Shown one piece after another: positions 27,340 to 36,817 of a stretch of DNA of 64,000 nucleotides; positions within the stretch are counted from its first letter, which is position 1, and every line of letters starts with the position of its first letter. A program made the position numbers and the translations under genes. The notes under the pieces are model-generated. The model had not been told where the DNA came from, made no database searches, and worked only from the letters and a program-made list of their open reading frames with translations. Source of the DNA: Persephonella hydrogeniphila (GTDB taxonomy: Bacteria > Aquificota > Aquificia > Aquificales > Hydrogenothermaceae); contig NZ_OBEI01000001.1 of the NCBI RefSeq assembly GCF_900215515.1, forward strand, positions 310,001 through 374,000. Reading direction: 5' to 3'.

Positions 27340-28326
27340 ATGTTGTGGATTTTATTTTTTCTGCTTACAGCTATTATTTTCTTTTCTGGTAAGAACCTGG
27401 TCAGATATGGAGATATACTTGCAGAAAAGTTAAATATCGGAAGAACAGTTATCGGAGTAGTCTTTGTAGCTTCTATTACTTCTTTACCTGAACTTATAAC
27501 AGGTATAAGTTCTGTAACCTTTGCAGACTCTCCAGATATAGCCACAGGAAATATTTTTGGTAGTTGTATGTTTAACCTTCTTATTCTAGCTATACTTGAT
27601 GGATTCTACAGAGATACTCCTATAACTGCAAAAGTACACCACGGTCTGACCCTTTCATCGAGTTTTGGGATCATACTTATAGCTGTTTCTTCAACAGCCA
27701 TCCTCCTGAAAAATAAAATTCCAGTCATCGGATGGATATCTTTTGCCTCTTTACTCATTATCTTAATATATCTGCTTGCTGTAAAAGTAATAACAGATTA
27801 CGAAAAAAGGATAATCTCCCGTTCTATACACAAAACAGTTGAGATGTACAGACATATAAGTCTGAAGGAAGCATCAGTAAAGTACCTATTAAATGCTACT
27901 GTCATTATAATCGCATCTGTATTTCTTCCCAAAGTAGCAAAAGATTTAGCCCATTCTTACGGAATGACAGAAACTTTTTTCGGCACTTTTTTTGTTGCGT
28001 TTGCCACATCATTTCCTGAGATAGCCGTCTCTATAGTAGCAGCAAAAATGAATATGGTGACAATCTCTGTCGCCAATCTTTTAGGAAGTAATATATTCAA
28101 CATTTTTGTACTTGCTATTAATGATCTATTCTATACAAAAGGTTCTTTATTCAATAACATCGATATCAGCAACAATATATCAGCGGCAATAGCCATTCTG
28201 ATGAGTTCTATCGTTATAATAGGTCTCGTTTATAGAGCCGAAAAGAAAAAATTAAGATTGGCTTACGAATCTATAGCATTAATTATTGTTTATATAACAG
28301 GAGTTGCTATCATATACAGTATTTGA
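27340..28326 (+). CDS. sodium/calcium exchanger family protein (CaCA, YrbG-like)
   Basis: The 328-residue membrane protein has ten or so helices in two inverted halves. Each half has the exchanger alpha repeat: VASITSLPELITGISS near 46-61 and VAFATSFPEIAVSIVAAK near 228-245, each followed by a GN/GSNIFN motif (ATGNIFGSCMFNLLI and NLLGSNIFNIFV). The glutamates in SLPE and SFPE bind the ions. A charged cytosolic loop lies between the halves (about 145-180). It follows the P-type ATPase, suggesting joint control of one ion, plausibly calcium. Direction and ion are inferred. Confidence 0.9.
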   Translation: MLWILFFLLTAIIFFSGKNLVRYGDILAEKLNIGRTVIGVVFVASITSLPELITGISSVTFADSPDIATGNIFGSCMFNLLILAILDGFYRDTPITAKVHHGLTLSSSFGIILIAVSSTAILLKNKIPVIGWISFASLLIILIYLLAVKVITDYEKRIISRSIHKTVEMYRHISLKEASVKYLLNATVIIIASVFLPKVAKDLAHSYGMTETFFGTFFVAFATSFPEIAVSIVAAKMNMVTISVANLLGSNIFNIFVLAINDLFYTKGSLFNNIDISNNISAAIAILMSSIVIIGLVYRAEKKKLRLAYESIALIIVYITGVAIIYSI

Positions 28327-28337
28327 GGGGATTTCAG

Positions 28338-30746
28338 ATGAGAGTAATACTGATTTTATTTTTTAGTTTTTTCCTAGTCTCTTACGCAAATAACTGTTTA
28401 AAATGCCATAAAGGAATTGAGCCAATACGGGAATTAGACTCTGAAATGATGAAAGAGATATTAGAAATATCAAAAAAAGTAGGCTATCCGGGAAATGATT
28501 GTATTGTATGCCATGGAGGTAACCCAGAAGCAGAAGATAAAGAAAATGCCCATAAGGGCACTGTAGAAGTATTTTTACAGGGAGTAAAAACAGAACACGG
28601 AATAAAAAAAGGACCCCAGAACTTTTATCCAGATCCTGGAAGTCCGTGGATCAACCAGTATACATGTGGGATATGCCATCAAGAACAGGTAAGAACTCAG
28701 TTCACCTCTCTGATGTTTACAGAAGCAGGAAAAATACAGGGAAGTTTATGGGGGTTTGGAGGTATAAATGGTTACCAACATGATATAGGAAATTATGCTG
28801 TTAAAACAGTGGATCTACACAAAACCCTCGGAACTAAAATCTACAAGGAATATATGCAAAAACTAAAAAAATTAGAACCACAGGTGTTTCCAGAAAAGAT
28901 GAAAGGACTTCCCGCTGCACCAACAGCTGAAGAAGTAGAAAAAAATCCACAGCTGGCGGTATACACATATCTGAGGCAGGAATGTTTAAGATGTCATACA
29001 GGGGTGAAGGGAAGAAGTAAAAGAGGAGATTACAGAGGTTTAGGTTGTTCTTCGTGCCATATTCCATACTCTAATGAGGGTTTTTACGAAGGAAATGACC
29101 CAACAATTCCTAAAGATGAAAGAGGTCATATGCTTGTCCACACAATTCAGGGGACAAGAGATGCAAAAGTAAAAATCAACGGTATAGAGTACTCAGGAAT
29201 ACCTGTTGAAACATGCACAACCTGTCATGATAGAGGAAAAAGAATAGGAACTTCATTTCAGGGACTTATGGAAACCGCATACTTTTCTCCATTTTTAGAA
29301 GATGGCTCTCCTCAACCTAAACTGCACACAAAACATTACATACATCTAAAACCAGATATCCATCTGAAAAAAGGTATGGTCTGTCAGGACTGTCACACAA
29401 GTATAGATGTACACAGCGATGGAACATTAACAGGTACAACACTTGCTCCTGTTGAAATAGAGTGTCAGGATTGTCACGGAACACCTGACAAATACCCTTG
29501 GGAGCTTCCAATTGGATATTCTGACGAATTTGGTGGGAATGTTCCTGCAAAAGGAAAACCAAGGGGAGTTAGTTTTTCTATACCTGAATATATGGAAAAA
29601 GGTGAAAAATACCCTCCTAAAGATGGTTATTTGCTTACTGCAAGAGGAAATCCCTTTGGAAATGTGGTACGGGACGGAGATGAAGTTATAGTCCACACAG
29701 CAGGAGGAAAAGATATCAGACTAAAACCATTAAAAAAGCTAAAAGAAAAAGGAAAGCTGAAAAAGGAAGCTCAGGTAGCAATGGTTCAGATCAAAAATCA
29801 TATAAACAAAATGGAATGTTACACATGTCATTCAACATGGGCTCCCCAGTGTTATGGATGCCATATAAAGATTGATTACTCAAAACCTGTTAAACATCCT
29901 GACTGGGTTTCTATTGGAAATGACCATGACAGTTCTGGATTAACAGCAGATGCACGGGGAGAAATAAAAAAACATCTAATTGAAGGAAATATTGTAGAAA
30001 CAAGAAGCTACCTTAGATGGGAAAATCCTCCCTTGGCTGTAAACGGAGAAAACAGAATTTCTCCGGCTGTTCCCGGATGCCAGACAACAGTAACAGTAAT
30101 AGGTAAAGATGGAAAACCTCTTTTGCTGAACCATATATTCCGGATACCAAATGTAGAAGGTGCAGGAGAAAAAGGACAGCTTGCGATAGATATATCTCCA
30201 ATACAGCCCCATACAGTGCAGAAAGAGTCAAGGAGTTGTGAGAGCTGCCATACAAATCCTGTAGCTATGGGATACGGCATAGAGAGAGGAAAAATATATG
30301 AAAATCCTTCAAAACCGTATGTTGTAGAGCTAACAACTCCTGACGGAAAAATCATACCTAAAAAGTATAAAACCCAGATCAACTCCATTAAAAACTTAGA
30401 GTATGACTGGTCAAGATTTGTCTCTGAAGATGGTACTCAGCTTCAGACTGTAGGACATCATTTTAAAAATTCCAGACCATTAAACAATAAAGAGAGAGCA
30501 AAATTAGATAGGAGAGGAGTCTGCCTATCCTGTCATCAGACTATGCCTGACAGAGATATAGCCGTAAGTCTTATGGTTCACGTAGGAGAGATAGCAGATA
30601 TAGATATAGACAATGATATGCACAGATTCATCCTTCATAAACTGATTATAATGGGTGCGTGGGTTCAGGTACTTATTGTTGCAGGAATTTCCCTTTTTAT
30701 TATAATTTTCCCTCTATGGAAGAAGCTAAAAAGAGGTAAAAAATGA
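28338..30746 (+). CDS. membrane-anchored 12-heme cytochrome c
   Basis: The 802-residue protein starts with a signal peptide (1-17, ILFFSFFLVSYA) and carries twelve CxxCH heme c motifs, the first at residue 20 (CLKCH) and the last at 729 (CLSCH). A single membrane helix near 770-795 and a lysine-rich tail anchor it, so the hemes face the periplasm. I do not recognise the exact family; it is like the multiheme cytochromes of anaerobic electron-transfer chains. A TTG at 28323 is in frame, but GAGGGG lies 7 bases before the ATG at 28338. It overlaps coaBC by 4 bases. Possible roles are reductase or electron conduit. Confidence 0.85.
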   Translation: MRVILILFFSFFLVSYANNCLKCHKGIEPIRELDSEMMKEILEISKKVGYPGNDCIVCHGGNPEAEDKENAHKGTVEVFLQGVKTEHGIKKGPQNFYPDPGSPWINQYTCGICHQEQVRTQFTSLMFTEAGKIQGSLWGFGGINGYQHDIGNYAVKTVDLHKTLGTKIYKEYMQKLKKLEPQVFPEKMKGLPAAPTAEEVEKNPQLAVYTYLRQECLRCHTGVKGRSKRGDYRGLGCSSCHIPYSNEGFYEGNDPTIPKDERGHMLVHTIQGTRDAKVKINGIEYSGIPVETCTTCHDRGKRIGTSFQGLMETAYFSPFLEDGSPQPKLHTKHYIHLKPDIHLKKGMVCQDCHTSIDVHSDGTLTGTTLAPVEIECQDCHGTPDKYPWELPIGYSDEFGGNVPAKGKPRGVSFSIPEYMEKGEKYPPKDGYLLTARGNPFGNVVRDGDEVIVHTAGGKDIRLKPLKKLKEKGKLKKEAQVAMVQIKNHINKMECYTCHSTWAPQCYGCHIKIDYSKPVKHPDWVSIGNDHDSSGLTADARGEIKKHLIEGNIVETRSYLRWENPPLAVNGENRISPAVPGCQTTVTVIGKDGKPLLLNHIFRIPNVEGAGEKGQLAIDISPIQPHTVQKESRSCESCHTNPVAMGYGIERGKIYENPSKPYVVELTTPDGKIIPKKYKTQINSIKNLEYDWSRFVSEDGTQLQTVGHHFKNSRPLNNKERAKLDRRGVCLSCHQTMPDRDIAVSLMVHVGEIADIDIDNDMHRFILHKLIIMGAWVQVLIVAGISLFIIIFPLWKKLKRGKK

Positions 30747-31915
30747 TACTAAAAAGTAAAAAAGTGCTTGTAGGAGTAACCGGTTCTATAGCTGCTTATA
30801 AAAGCTGTGAACTGGTAAGATCTTTACAGAAGAAAGGGGCACAGGTAAGAGTATGCATGACTCCATCAGCAAAAGAATTTGTTGGAGAACTGACATTCAG
30901 AGCCTTAACTGAAGATGATGTTTTATCCTCATGGAAAGATGGAAAAACAGGACTTGAACATATATCCTGGGCAAGATGGGCTGACAGCTTTGTTATAGCT
31001 CCTGCCTCTGCAAATACAATAGCAAAAACAGCCTCAGGAATAGCAGATAATTTTCTTACTTCTGTGGCACTTGCCTACGGAAAACCAATAGTCTTTGCCC
31101 CTGCAATGAACACAAAAATGTATACTTCAAACCAGACCAGACAAAACATAGATAAACTCAAAAAATGGGGAAATATAATAGTAAACCCAGAAGAAGGAGA
31201 GCTTGCCTGTGGTGAAGAAGGAGAAGGTAAACTTGCCTCAGTTGAAGATATAATAACAGCGGTTATGTATTCTATTTTTCCAAAATATCTAAAAAACAAA
31301 AAAGTCCTTGTGACTGCAGGAGCCACAAGAGAGTTTTTTGATCCTATCAGATATATATCTAATGCCTCTTCAGGACAGATGGGTTATTCTCTGGCAAAGA
31401 TAGCCTATACTCTTGGAGCAGATGTTATACTTGTAACAGCTCCGACCTGTTTAAAAAAACCATACGGAGTTAAAGTAATAGATGTGGTTTCTGCTGAAGA
31501 GATGTACAGGGTTGTTATTGAAAATCTTCCTGAAGCAGATATCGTAATCATGAACGCAGCTGTAGCAGATTTCAAACCTGAAAGCTACAGCACTCAAAAA
31601 CTGAAAAAATCAAAGGAAAATCCTGTAGTTAACCTAAAACCAAATCCGGATATTCTTAAGGCGGTAGGAGAAAAAAGAAAAAAAGACCAAATAATAATAG
31701 GTTTTGCAGCAGAGAGCGAAAATATAATAGAAAATGCAAGGGGTAAATTAAAAAGTAAAAATCTTGATTATATAATTGCAAATAAACTTGACGTATTCAG
31801 TAAAGATACACACAGAGGATGGATAATAGACAAAAACGGAAATATTACAGAAATTCCTGAAATGGATAAAGAATCATCAGCATTTTTTATACTTGAAAAA
31901 ATATTTAAGAGGTGA
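30743..31915 (+). CDS. coaBC: phosphopantothenoylcysteine decarboxylase/phosphopantothenate-cysteine ligase
   Basis: This bifunctional enzyme performs two steps of coenzyme A synthesis. The N-terminal flavin decarboxylase (CoaC) has VTGSIAAYKSCELV, the histidine in GLEHISWARWADSFVIAPASANT, and PAMNTKMY. The C-terminal ligase (CoaB) starts near 185 with VLVTAGATREFFDPIRYISNASSG and has NAAVADFKP and the KxKKxxxxxxxxLxxNPDIL region. At 390 residues it is full length. Its ATG overlaps the cytochrome stop. PanC is also in the window at 55528 but in another transcript. Confidence 0.95.
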   Translation: MILKSKKVLVGVTGSIAAYKSCELVRSLQKKGAQVRVCMTPSAKEFVGELTFRALTEDDVLSSWKDGKTGLEHISWARWADSFVIAPASANTIAKTASGIADNFLTSVALAYGKPIVFAPAMNTKMYTSNQTRQNIDKLKKWGNIIVNPEEGELACGEEGEGKLASVEDIITAVMYSIFPKYLKNKKVLVTAGATREFFDPIRYISNASSGQMGYSLAKIAYTLGADVILVTAPTCLKKPYGVKVIDVVSAEEMYRVVIENLPEADIVIMNAAVADFKPESYSTQKLKKSKENPVVNLKPNPDILKAVGEKRKKDQIIIGFAAESENIIENARGKLKSKNLDYIIANKLDVFSKDTHRGWIIDKNGNITEIPEMDKESSAFFILEKIFKR

Positions 31916-31921
31916 AGAAAG

Positions 31922-32410
31922 ATGGAGTTCAAAGAAACCGATCTTCCCGGTATAGGAAAAAAATACTCCATTGTCACAGCAGCAGGAGACAAAATAACAG
32001 TTGTGATGCATGTTACAGGAAAAAGGGAGATTTTTGTTTTTGAACCTGATGATTTTGATGAACCTTCCTGTGATGTTGTTTTGACCGAGGAAGAGGCAAA
32101 TCAGCTCGGCTCAGTCTTGATGGGGGCTTATTACAGACCTGAGCAGGAAAAAGAAAAAGAAGTCCTTATAGAAAATCTCGCCATTGAATGGGTCAAAATC
32201 CCTCCTACATCTCCACTGTCAGGAAAAAGTATAAAAGAAGCAGATATAAGAAGAAAATCCGGCGTTACAGTAATTGCAATAATAAAAGAAAATGAAACAA
32301 TAGTAAACCCTAAACCAGAAGAGATTATATCTGCAGGGGACACTGTAGTTGTAGTAGGGACAAGGGAACAGGTAGAGAACTTCATGAAGGAGTACAGAAT
32401 TAATGCATGA
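31922..32410 (+). CDS. KhtT-like regulatory subunit of a K+/H+ antiporter (RCK_C domain)
   Basis: The 162-residue soluble protein has an N-terminal domain typical of KhtT (ETDLPGIGKKYSIVTAAGDKITVVMH) and a C-terminal RCK_C (TrkA-C) domain from about 80 to 158 (SPLSGKSIKEADIRRKSGVTVIAI, IISAGDTVVVVGTREQVENF). In Bacillus, KhtT senses pH and c-di-AMP and regulates the KhtU antiporter. Here the gene overlaps the antiporter gene by 8 bases, the expected pairing. A c-di-AMP site cannot be seen by eye. GAGGTGAAG precedes the ATG. Confidence 0.85.
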   Translation: MEFKETDLPGIGKKYSIVTAAGDKITVVMHVTGKREIFVFEPDDFDEPSCDVVLTEEEANQLGSVLMGAYYRPEQEKEKEVLIENLAIEWVKIPPTSPLSGKSIKEADIRRKSGVTVIAIIKENETIVNPKPEEIISAGDTVVVVGTREQVENFMKEYRINA

Positions 32411-33599
32411 ACAGACAGTTCCCTTCTTGATGCTTTTTGGTTTTCTAAATCTTGCCCTTTTTTTCGCAGGGTTATTAGGAAGATTATTTAGATTTCCTGC
32501 GATACTTTTTTATATACTTGCCGGAATTACTCTCGGACAGTTTATACACGCAGAAGAAGCTATAGAAATATTCAGCGAGATAGGTGTAGTCCTGCTATTT
32601 TTTTACCTTGGTCTTGAGTTTAATTTAGACAGGGCTATATCTACAGCAAAGAAAATATGGTCTGTAGGTTTTTTAGACTTATTTTTCAACTTTTTCCTTG
32701 TATTTGGACTTATGCTTTTTTTAGGTTTTGACCTTTTTACATCTATACTTGCCGGAGGCGTTGCCTATGCTTCATCCTCTGCTATAACAACAAAAATAAT
32801 TGTAGATAACCATAGAATAGCAAACCCGGAAACAGAACTTATACTGGGACTGATGGTTTTTGAAGATATAGCAGCTCCTATTCTTCTTGCTGTTATTGCT
32901 GCAATGTCTACAGGAAGTGATTTTTCTTTCCTCTCCCTCGGTATAATCTTTCTTAAGATAGCTGCGGTTTTTGCCTTTTCTATAGGTGTAGCCTATTACT
33001 TCAAAGACAAAATAGCCGTTTTTATAGATAAATTTATAGATGAAGATATATTTACCCTTTTCTCTCTGGGAGGTCTTATATTCTTTGCAGGATTTACACA
33101 GTATATGGGACTTTCAGAAGCCCTCGGGGCATTTTTGATGGGTATGATTGTTTCTGAATCAGGAAAATCCCACGAAATAGAGAAAGTGATGTTTACCATA
33201 AGAGACCTTGCCGTTGCTATATTCTTTTTCCTTTTCGGAGCAGGAATACAGTTTGGAGGGGAGTTCTCTAAAAAGATGGTAGTTGCATTGATCATTATGA
33301 TAATAGTCTCTATAATAGGAAAATTCCTCACAGGATTTATAGGAGGACTAATATACGGCCTGTCTAAAAGAAAAGCCCTTGAGACAGGTTTTTCTATCAT
33401 AAACAGAGGTGAATTCTCTGTTGTAATGTCTAAATTCTCACCTACAGCTATGATTCCTTTTATAGGAATTTATGTGTTTGTGATGTCTTTTATAGGTATC
33501 CTGTTTGCTCAGTATGCACCTAAACTTGCAAATATCATAATACCTAAAAAGAAAAAGAAGAAAAAAAGAAAAGTTATCAATGAGGCTATCATTGATTGA
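32403..33599 (+). CDS. CPA2 monovalent cation/proton antiporter (KhtU/KefB-like)
   Basis: The 398-residue protein has about twelve membrane helices and belongs to the CPA2 antiporters. Visible signatures are the FLNLALFFAGLLGRLFRFPAILFYILAGITLGQF start, FYLGLEF, the VAYASSSAITTKII crossover helix, GLMVFEDIAAP (with the conserved ED pair), and GFSIINRGEFSVVMSKF. It ends with a lysine tail and has no RCK domain of its own; KhtT supplies regulation. It overlaps khtT at the start and epmA at the end (20 bases). Ion K+ is inferred from the KhtT partner. Confidence 0.9.
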   Translation: MHEQTVPFLMLFGFLNLALFFAGLLGRLFRFPAILFYILAGITLGQFIHAEEAIEIFSEIGVVLLFFYLGLEFNLDRAISTAKKIWSVGFLDLFFNFFLVFGLMLFLGFDLFTSILAGGVAYASSSAITTKIIVDNHRIANPETELILGLMVFEDIAAPILLAVIAAMSTGSDFSFLSLGIIFLKIAAVFAFSIGVAYYFKDKIAVFIDKFIDEDIFTLFSLGGLIFFAGFTQYMGLSEALGAFLMGMIVSESGKSHEIEKVMFTIRDLAVAIFFFLFGAGIQFGGEFSKKMVVALIIMIIVSIIGKFLTGFIGGLIYGLSKRKALETGFSIINRGEFSVVMSKFSPTAMIPFIGIYVFVMSFIGILFAQYAPKLANIIIPKKKKKKKRKVINEAIID

Positions 33600-34554
33600 T
33601 ATATACATAAAAAAACACAAAGTTATGAAAGCCATAAGGGAGTATTTTGAAAAAACAGGAAGTATAGAGGTTTTTACTCCCATTATGAATAGATTTCCTA
33701 ACTTGGACTCTAATATATTTCCTGTAGAATTACAGGTGGAAAACTCCTGTGGAGAAAGTATAAAAGCCTATCTGCATACATCTCCCGAGTACAATATGAA
33801 AAAAATACTCTCCCAGATAAAACAGGACATACACCAGATAACCCATGTTTTTAGGAACTACGAAGGCTCAAAACTTCACACAGTTGAATTTATGATGTTA
33901 GAGTGGTACAGGGTCGGAAAAGATATGTATCAACTGATGGAGGACACAAAAAGTATATTTGTTGAGTCTGCATTATCTATCTATAACAAGACAGAGATAC
34001 TGTTTAGAGGAAAAAAGTACGACCTGTCAAAATGGGAAAAAATCACACTGGAAGAAGCTTTTTATAGATACACAGGTACTGATCTGGAAAACAGAGATTC
34101 CCTTTACAAATTTCTGAAGAACTCTCCCATTAAGCATGAAAGGATATCCCCTGAAAATTATGAAGAACTTTTTTTCACAGTTTACTCATTCTATGTTGAG
34201 CCTAATCTTGGAAAAGATATTCCTACATTTGTGTACGATTTTCCACCTGAGTTTTCTGCACTCTCTAAAGTGATAGATGGAAAGGGAAAGAGATTTGAGG
34301 CTTACATTGGAGGTGTAGAACTGGTCAACGGGTATTACGAGCTTATAGATAGAGAGAAAGTAAAAGATGCTCTGGAAAAGGATAAAGAAAAAAAGTCAAA
34401 ATCAGGTAAAGACTACCCTGTAGACTATGAGTTTATCAACTCTACCGTTAATCTTCCTGAATGCTCAGGTGCCTCCCTTGGTATTGACAGACTTTTGATG
34501 GTCTTATTAAATAAAAATGAAATAAGAGAAACACAGGGCTTAAAGTGGATATAG
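33580..34554 (+). CDS. epmA: elongation factor P (R)-beta-lysine ligase (EpmA/PoxA/GenX)
   Basis: A class II lysyl-tRNA-synthetase paralogue without the anticodon-binding domain; it attaches beta-lysine to elongation factor P, which helps ribosomes through polyproline. The 324 residues begin RLSLIDIYIKKHKVMKAIREYFEKTG, have motif 2 (FRNYEGSKLHTVEFMMLEWY) and motif 3 (GASLGIDRLLMVLLN), and lack the N-terminal OB fold. EF-P and EpmB are not in the window. It overlaps the antiporter gene by 20 bases and the K+ channel gene by 10. Confidence 0.93.
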   Translation: MRLSLIDIYIKKHKVMKAIREYFEKTGSIEVFTPIMNRFPNLDSNIFPVELQVENSCGESIKAYLHTSPEYNMKKILSQIKQDIHQITHVFRNYEGSKLHTVEFMMLEWYRVGKDMYQLMEDTKSIFVESALSIYNKTEILFRGKKYDLSKWEKITLEEAFYRYTGTDLENRDSLYKFLKNSPIKHERISPENYEELFFTVYSFYVEPNLGKDIPTFVYDFPPEFSALSKVIDGKGKRFEAYIGGVELVNGYYELIDREKVKDALEKDKEKKSKSGKDYPVDYEFINSTVNLPECSGASLGIDRLLMVLLNKNEIRETQGLKWI

Positions 34555-36101
34555 TTTTAAAGAAAAGAAGAAATTTTTTCCCAAAAAAGAGATTAAAAAC
34601 CATAAAAATATGGGTTTACAACATATTAGAAAACCAGAACAGTATATACAACCAGCTTTATAACGTCTTTGCTCTATTCCTTATTATTACCTCTACAATA
34701 GGAGTTTTTATAGAGCTCCTAAATTTAGAAATAAAAATACCACCAGATTTAAAACTGTTTTTAGACGATTATGAAGAGATTGTTCTGTGGTTTTTCGTTG
34801 TTGAGTATGTTCTTAGATGGTGGGCTATATCAGACTTTTCCCACGATTTTAACAGGGGATTCAATAAGGCCGAATGTAGAAGCAGTACAATCAAAAGATA
34901 CTGGTGTGGTATCAAAGAAGGTCTCAAACCTAAATTTCAGTGGATGAAAACCCCATACGCCATAATAGACTTGATAGCAATACTTCCCATAATAAGACCT
35001 CTTAGAGCTATAAGAATTCTCAGAGTTCTCAGAATATTAAAAGTTGTAAGATACGGAACAGCTATTAAGAGTATATTTGGTGCTTTAAAAGAAGAGGCTT
35101 ACCTGTTTGGGATTATATTTACATTACTTGTTTTGTGGGTAGTAACTTTTTCACAGGTAGTCTATATAGTTGAGTACCACTACGGAAATCAGGAGATGTT
35201 CAAATCAATGTGGCATGCCATATACTGGGGTGTTGTCACAATATCCACAGTAGGTTTTGGAGATATTCATCCGGTATCAGATATAGGAAGATTAATAACA
35301 ACAATTATGATAAGTGGAGGAGTAATTATTGTTGCAACGATGACTGGTGCATTTTCTGCAGCACTTGTAAACAGATTATTAGTTTTAAAGGAAGGAGAGT
35401 TAAAGATGGAAAATCTTGAAAAACATATTGTTATATGTGGATGGAACGAAACAGCTGAGGAGATTGTAGAACAGATAATAAGTATGAGAATAGACAAAGA
35501 AAAACCTGTCGTTATAGTAACAAATGTTCCTAAAAAAGAGTTTGAGATAGAGCTTCCAAGGGATATTTTTTACAAAAAAGGGGATTTTATCCACGAACAT
35601 AATCTGCTTGAGGTAGGGATAGATAAAGCTGAGCATGTGGTTATTGTAGCTGAAAGGGAGGAAGGACTGTCCGAAAGAAATATAGATGCCCGGACAGCTC
35701 TTGCTGCTATGCTGGTAAAAAATCTTAATCCTAATGCCAATATCTATGTAGAAGTACTTCTTGATGAGGACGCAGATATATTTACAAATAGGATAAATAT
35801 TAAAGAGATCATTATTCACGGTCAAATAATAGGTAAGATTATGTTCTCCAGTATAATGAATCCGGGAGCTACCACACTTATGAAAGCTCTTGTAGATAAA
35901 GAAAAAGGAATACAGAAGGTTCAGGTTGGAGATATAGGAAAGTTTGAGACATTTGGATCCCTCCTGAATTTTGCAAGACAGCATAGCTATCTGCCTATAG
36001 CTATAGAGAGAAATGGAGAAAATATAGTAAATCCCCCTGACAGCTTTAAGTTAGAGGACACAGACTATGTATTTTTGATACCTTCTGGAGTTGAACAGTG
36101 A
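34545..36101 (+). CDS. voltage-gated K+ channel with C-terminal RCK domain
   Basis: The 518-residue protein has a six-helix channel and a cytosolic RCK (TrkA-N/TrkA-C) regulator. The S4 helix near 150-170 has arginines at every third position (RPLRAIRILRVLRILKVVR). The pore has the selectivity filter TVGFGD (235-240). The Rossmann domain begins near 288 with HIVICGWNETAEEIV, and TrkA-C follows near 440. The start is GTG, overlapping epmA by 10 bases, with only a weak ribosome site. It resembles Kch and MthK-type channels. With KhtTU it forms a second potassium system in the same operon. Confidence 0.92.
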   Translation: MDIVLKKRRNFFPKKRLKTIKIWVYNILENQNSIYNQLYNVFALFLIITSTIGVFIELLNLEIKIPPDLKLFLDDYEEIVLWFFVVEYVLRWWAISDFSHDFNRGFNKAECRSSTIKRYWCGIKEGLKPKFQWMKTPYAIIDLIAILPIIRPLRAIRILRVLRILKVVRYGTAIKSIFGALKEEAYLFGIIFTLLVLWVVTFSQVVYIVEYHYGNQEMFKSMWHAIYWGVVTISTVGFGDIHPVSDIGRLITTIMISGGVIIVATMTGAFSAALVNRLLVLKEGELKMENLEKHIVICGWNETAEEIVEQIISMRIDKEKPVVIVTNVPKKEFEIELPRDIFYKKGDFIHEHNLLEVGIDKAEHVVIVAEREEGLSERNIDARTALAAMLVKNLNPNANIYVEVLLDEDADIFTNRINIKEIIIHGQIIGKIMFSSIMNPGATTLMKALVDKEKGIQKVQVGDIGKFETFGSLLNFARQHSYLPIAIERNGENIVNPPDSFKLEDTDYVFLIPSGVEQ

Positions 36102-36817
36102 AAAAAGTTTTGATAACCAGAGATCCTGTACAGGCAAAAAAAACAGCAGAAAAACTAAAAGAAGCTGGATTTGAGCCGGTATTATTCCCTACTATAAGAT
36201 TTGAGGCTGTTGATTTCCCTGTAGAGAAAGTGCTAAGTGCAGACATACTTATATTCAGCAGTCAGAATGCAGTAAGATTTTTACTGAAAAAGATAGAACC
36301 GGAAAAGATAAAAAATAAAATCGTTATAGCAACTGGAGAAAAAACTAAAAAAAGTCTTGAAAAAATAGGAATAGAAAAAGTACTGATTCCACAGCTTTAC
36401 TCAGGAGAGGGAGTTGCCAGCCTGCTACAAAGAAAAGCAAATTTACACGGTAAAAAAATTGCCATCATCAGACCTGTTGAAGGAATAGATACAGCAGCCA
36501 AAAAATTAACCGATTACTTCTATGTTGAAACAGTTCCTGTATACAAAACGGTAATAAACATTCCTGAAAACAGAAACGAAGTTGAGAAACTACTGGAAGA
36601 AAAGAAAATATTTGCTGTTATTTTCACAAGCCCATCAACTTTTAAAAACTTTACAAAAATATTTAAAAACTGGTATAAGCTTCTAAAAGGTACAAAAAAA
36701 GCCGTCATAGGAAGTACAACAGCAAAAGCACTTTTAGAAGAAAATGTACATCCTGATATTATTCCTGAAAAATTTACAATAGAAGAAGTTATAAAAAAAC
36801 TCAGGCAACTAACTTAA
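36098..36817 (+). CDS. hemD: uroporphyrinogen-III synthase
   Basis: This enzyme closes the tetrapyrrole ring, flipping ring D, on the way to heme and siroheme. The 239 residues show the HemD pattern: KKVLITRDPVQAKKTAEKL near the start, PTIRFEAVD, DILIFSSQNAVRFLLKK, a VIATGEKTKKSLEKIG segment, and FAVIFTSPSTFKNF near 175. HemD sequences vary, so motif evidence is moderate but consistent over the whole length. The start is GTG (36098) overlapping the channel stop by 4 bases. The gene ends the operon and overlaps lpxC by 17 bases, tail to tail. Its heme role fits the 12-heme cytochrome upstream. Confidence 0.88.
   Translation: MKKVLITRDPVQAKKTAEKLKEAGFEPVLFPTIRFEAVDFPVEKVLSADILIFSSQNAVRFLLKKIEPEKIKNKIVIATGEKTKKSLEKIGIEKVLIPQLYSGEGVASLLQRKANLHGKKIAIIRPVEGIDTAAKKLTDYFYVETVPVYKTVINIPENRNEVEKLLEEKKIFAVIFTSPSTFKNFTKIFKNWYKLLKGTKKAVIGSTTAKALLEENVHPDIIPEKFTIEEVIKKLRQLT

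Noticed and set aside
35400-35984. 194-codon open frame antisense to the K+ channel gene
   Set aside because: Low-complexity composition, no ribosome site, and the sense gene has full channel and RCK motifs.
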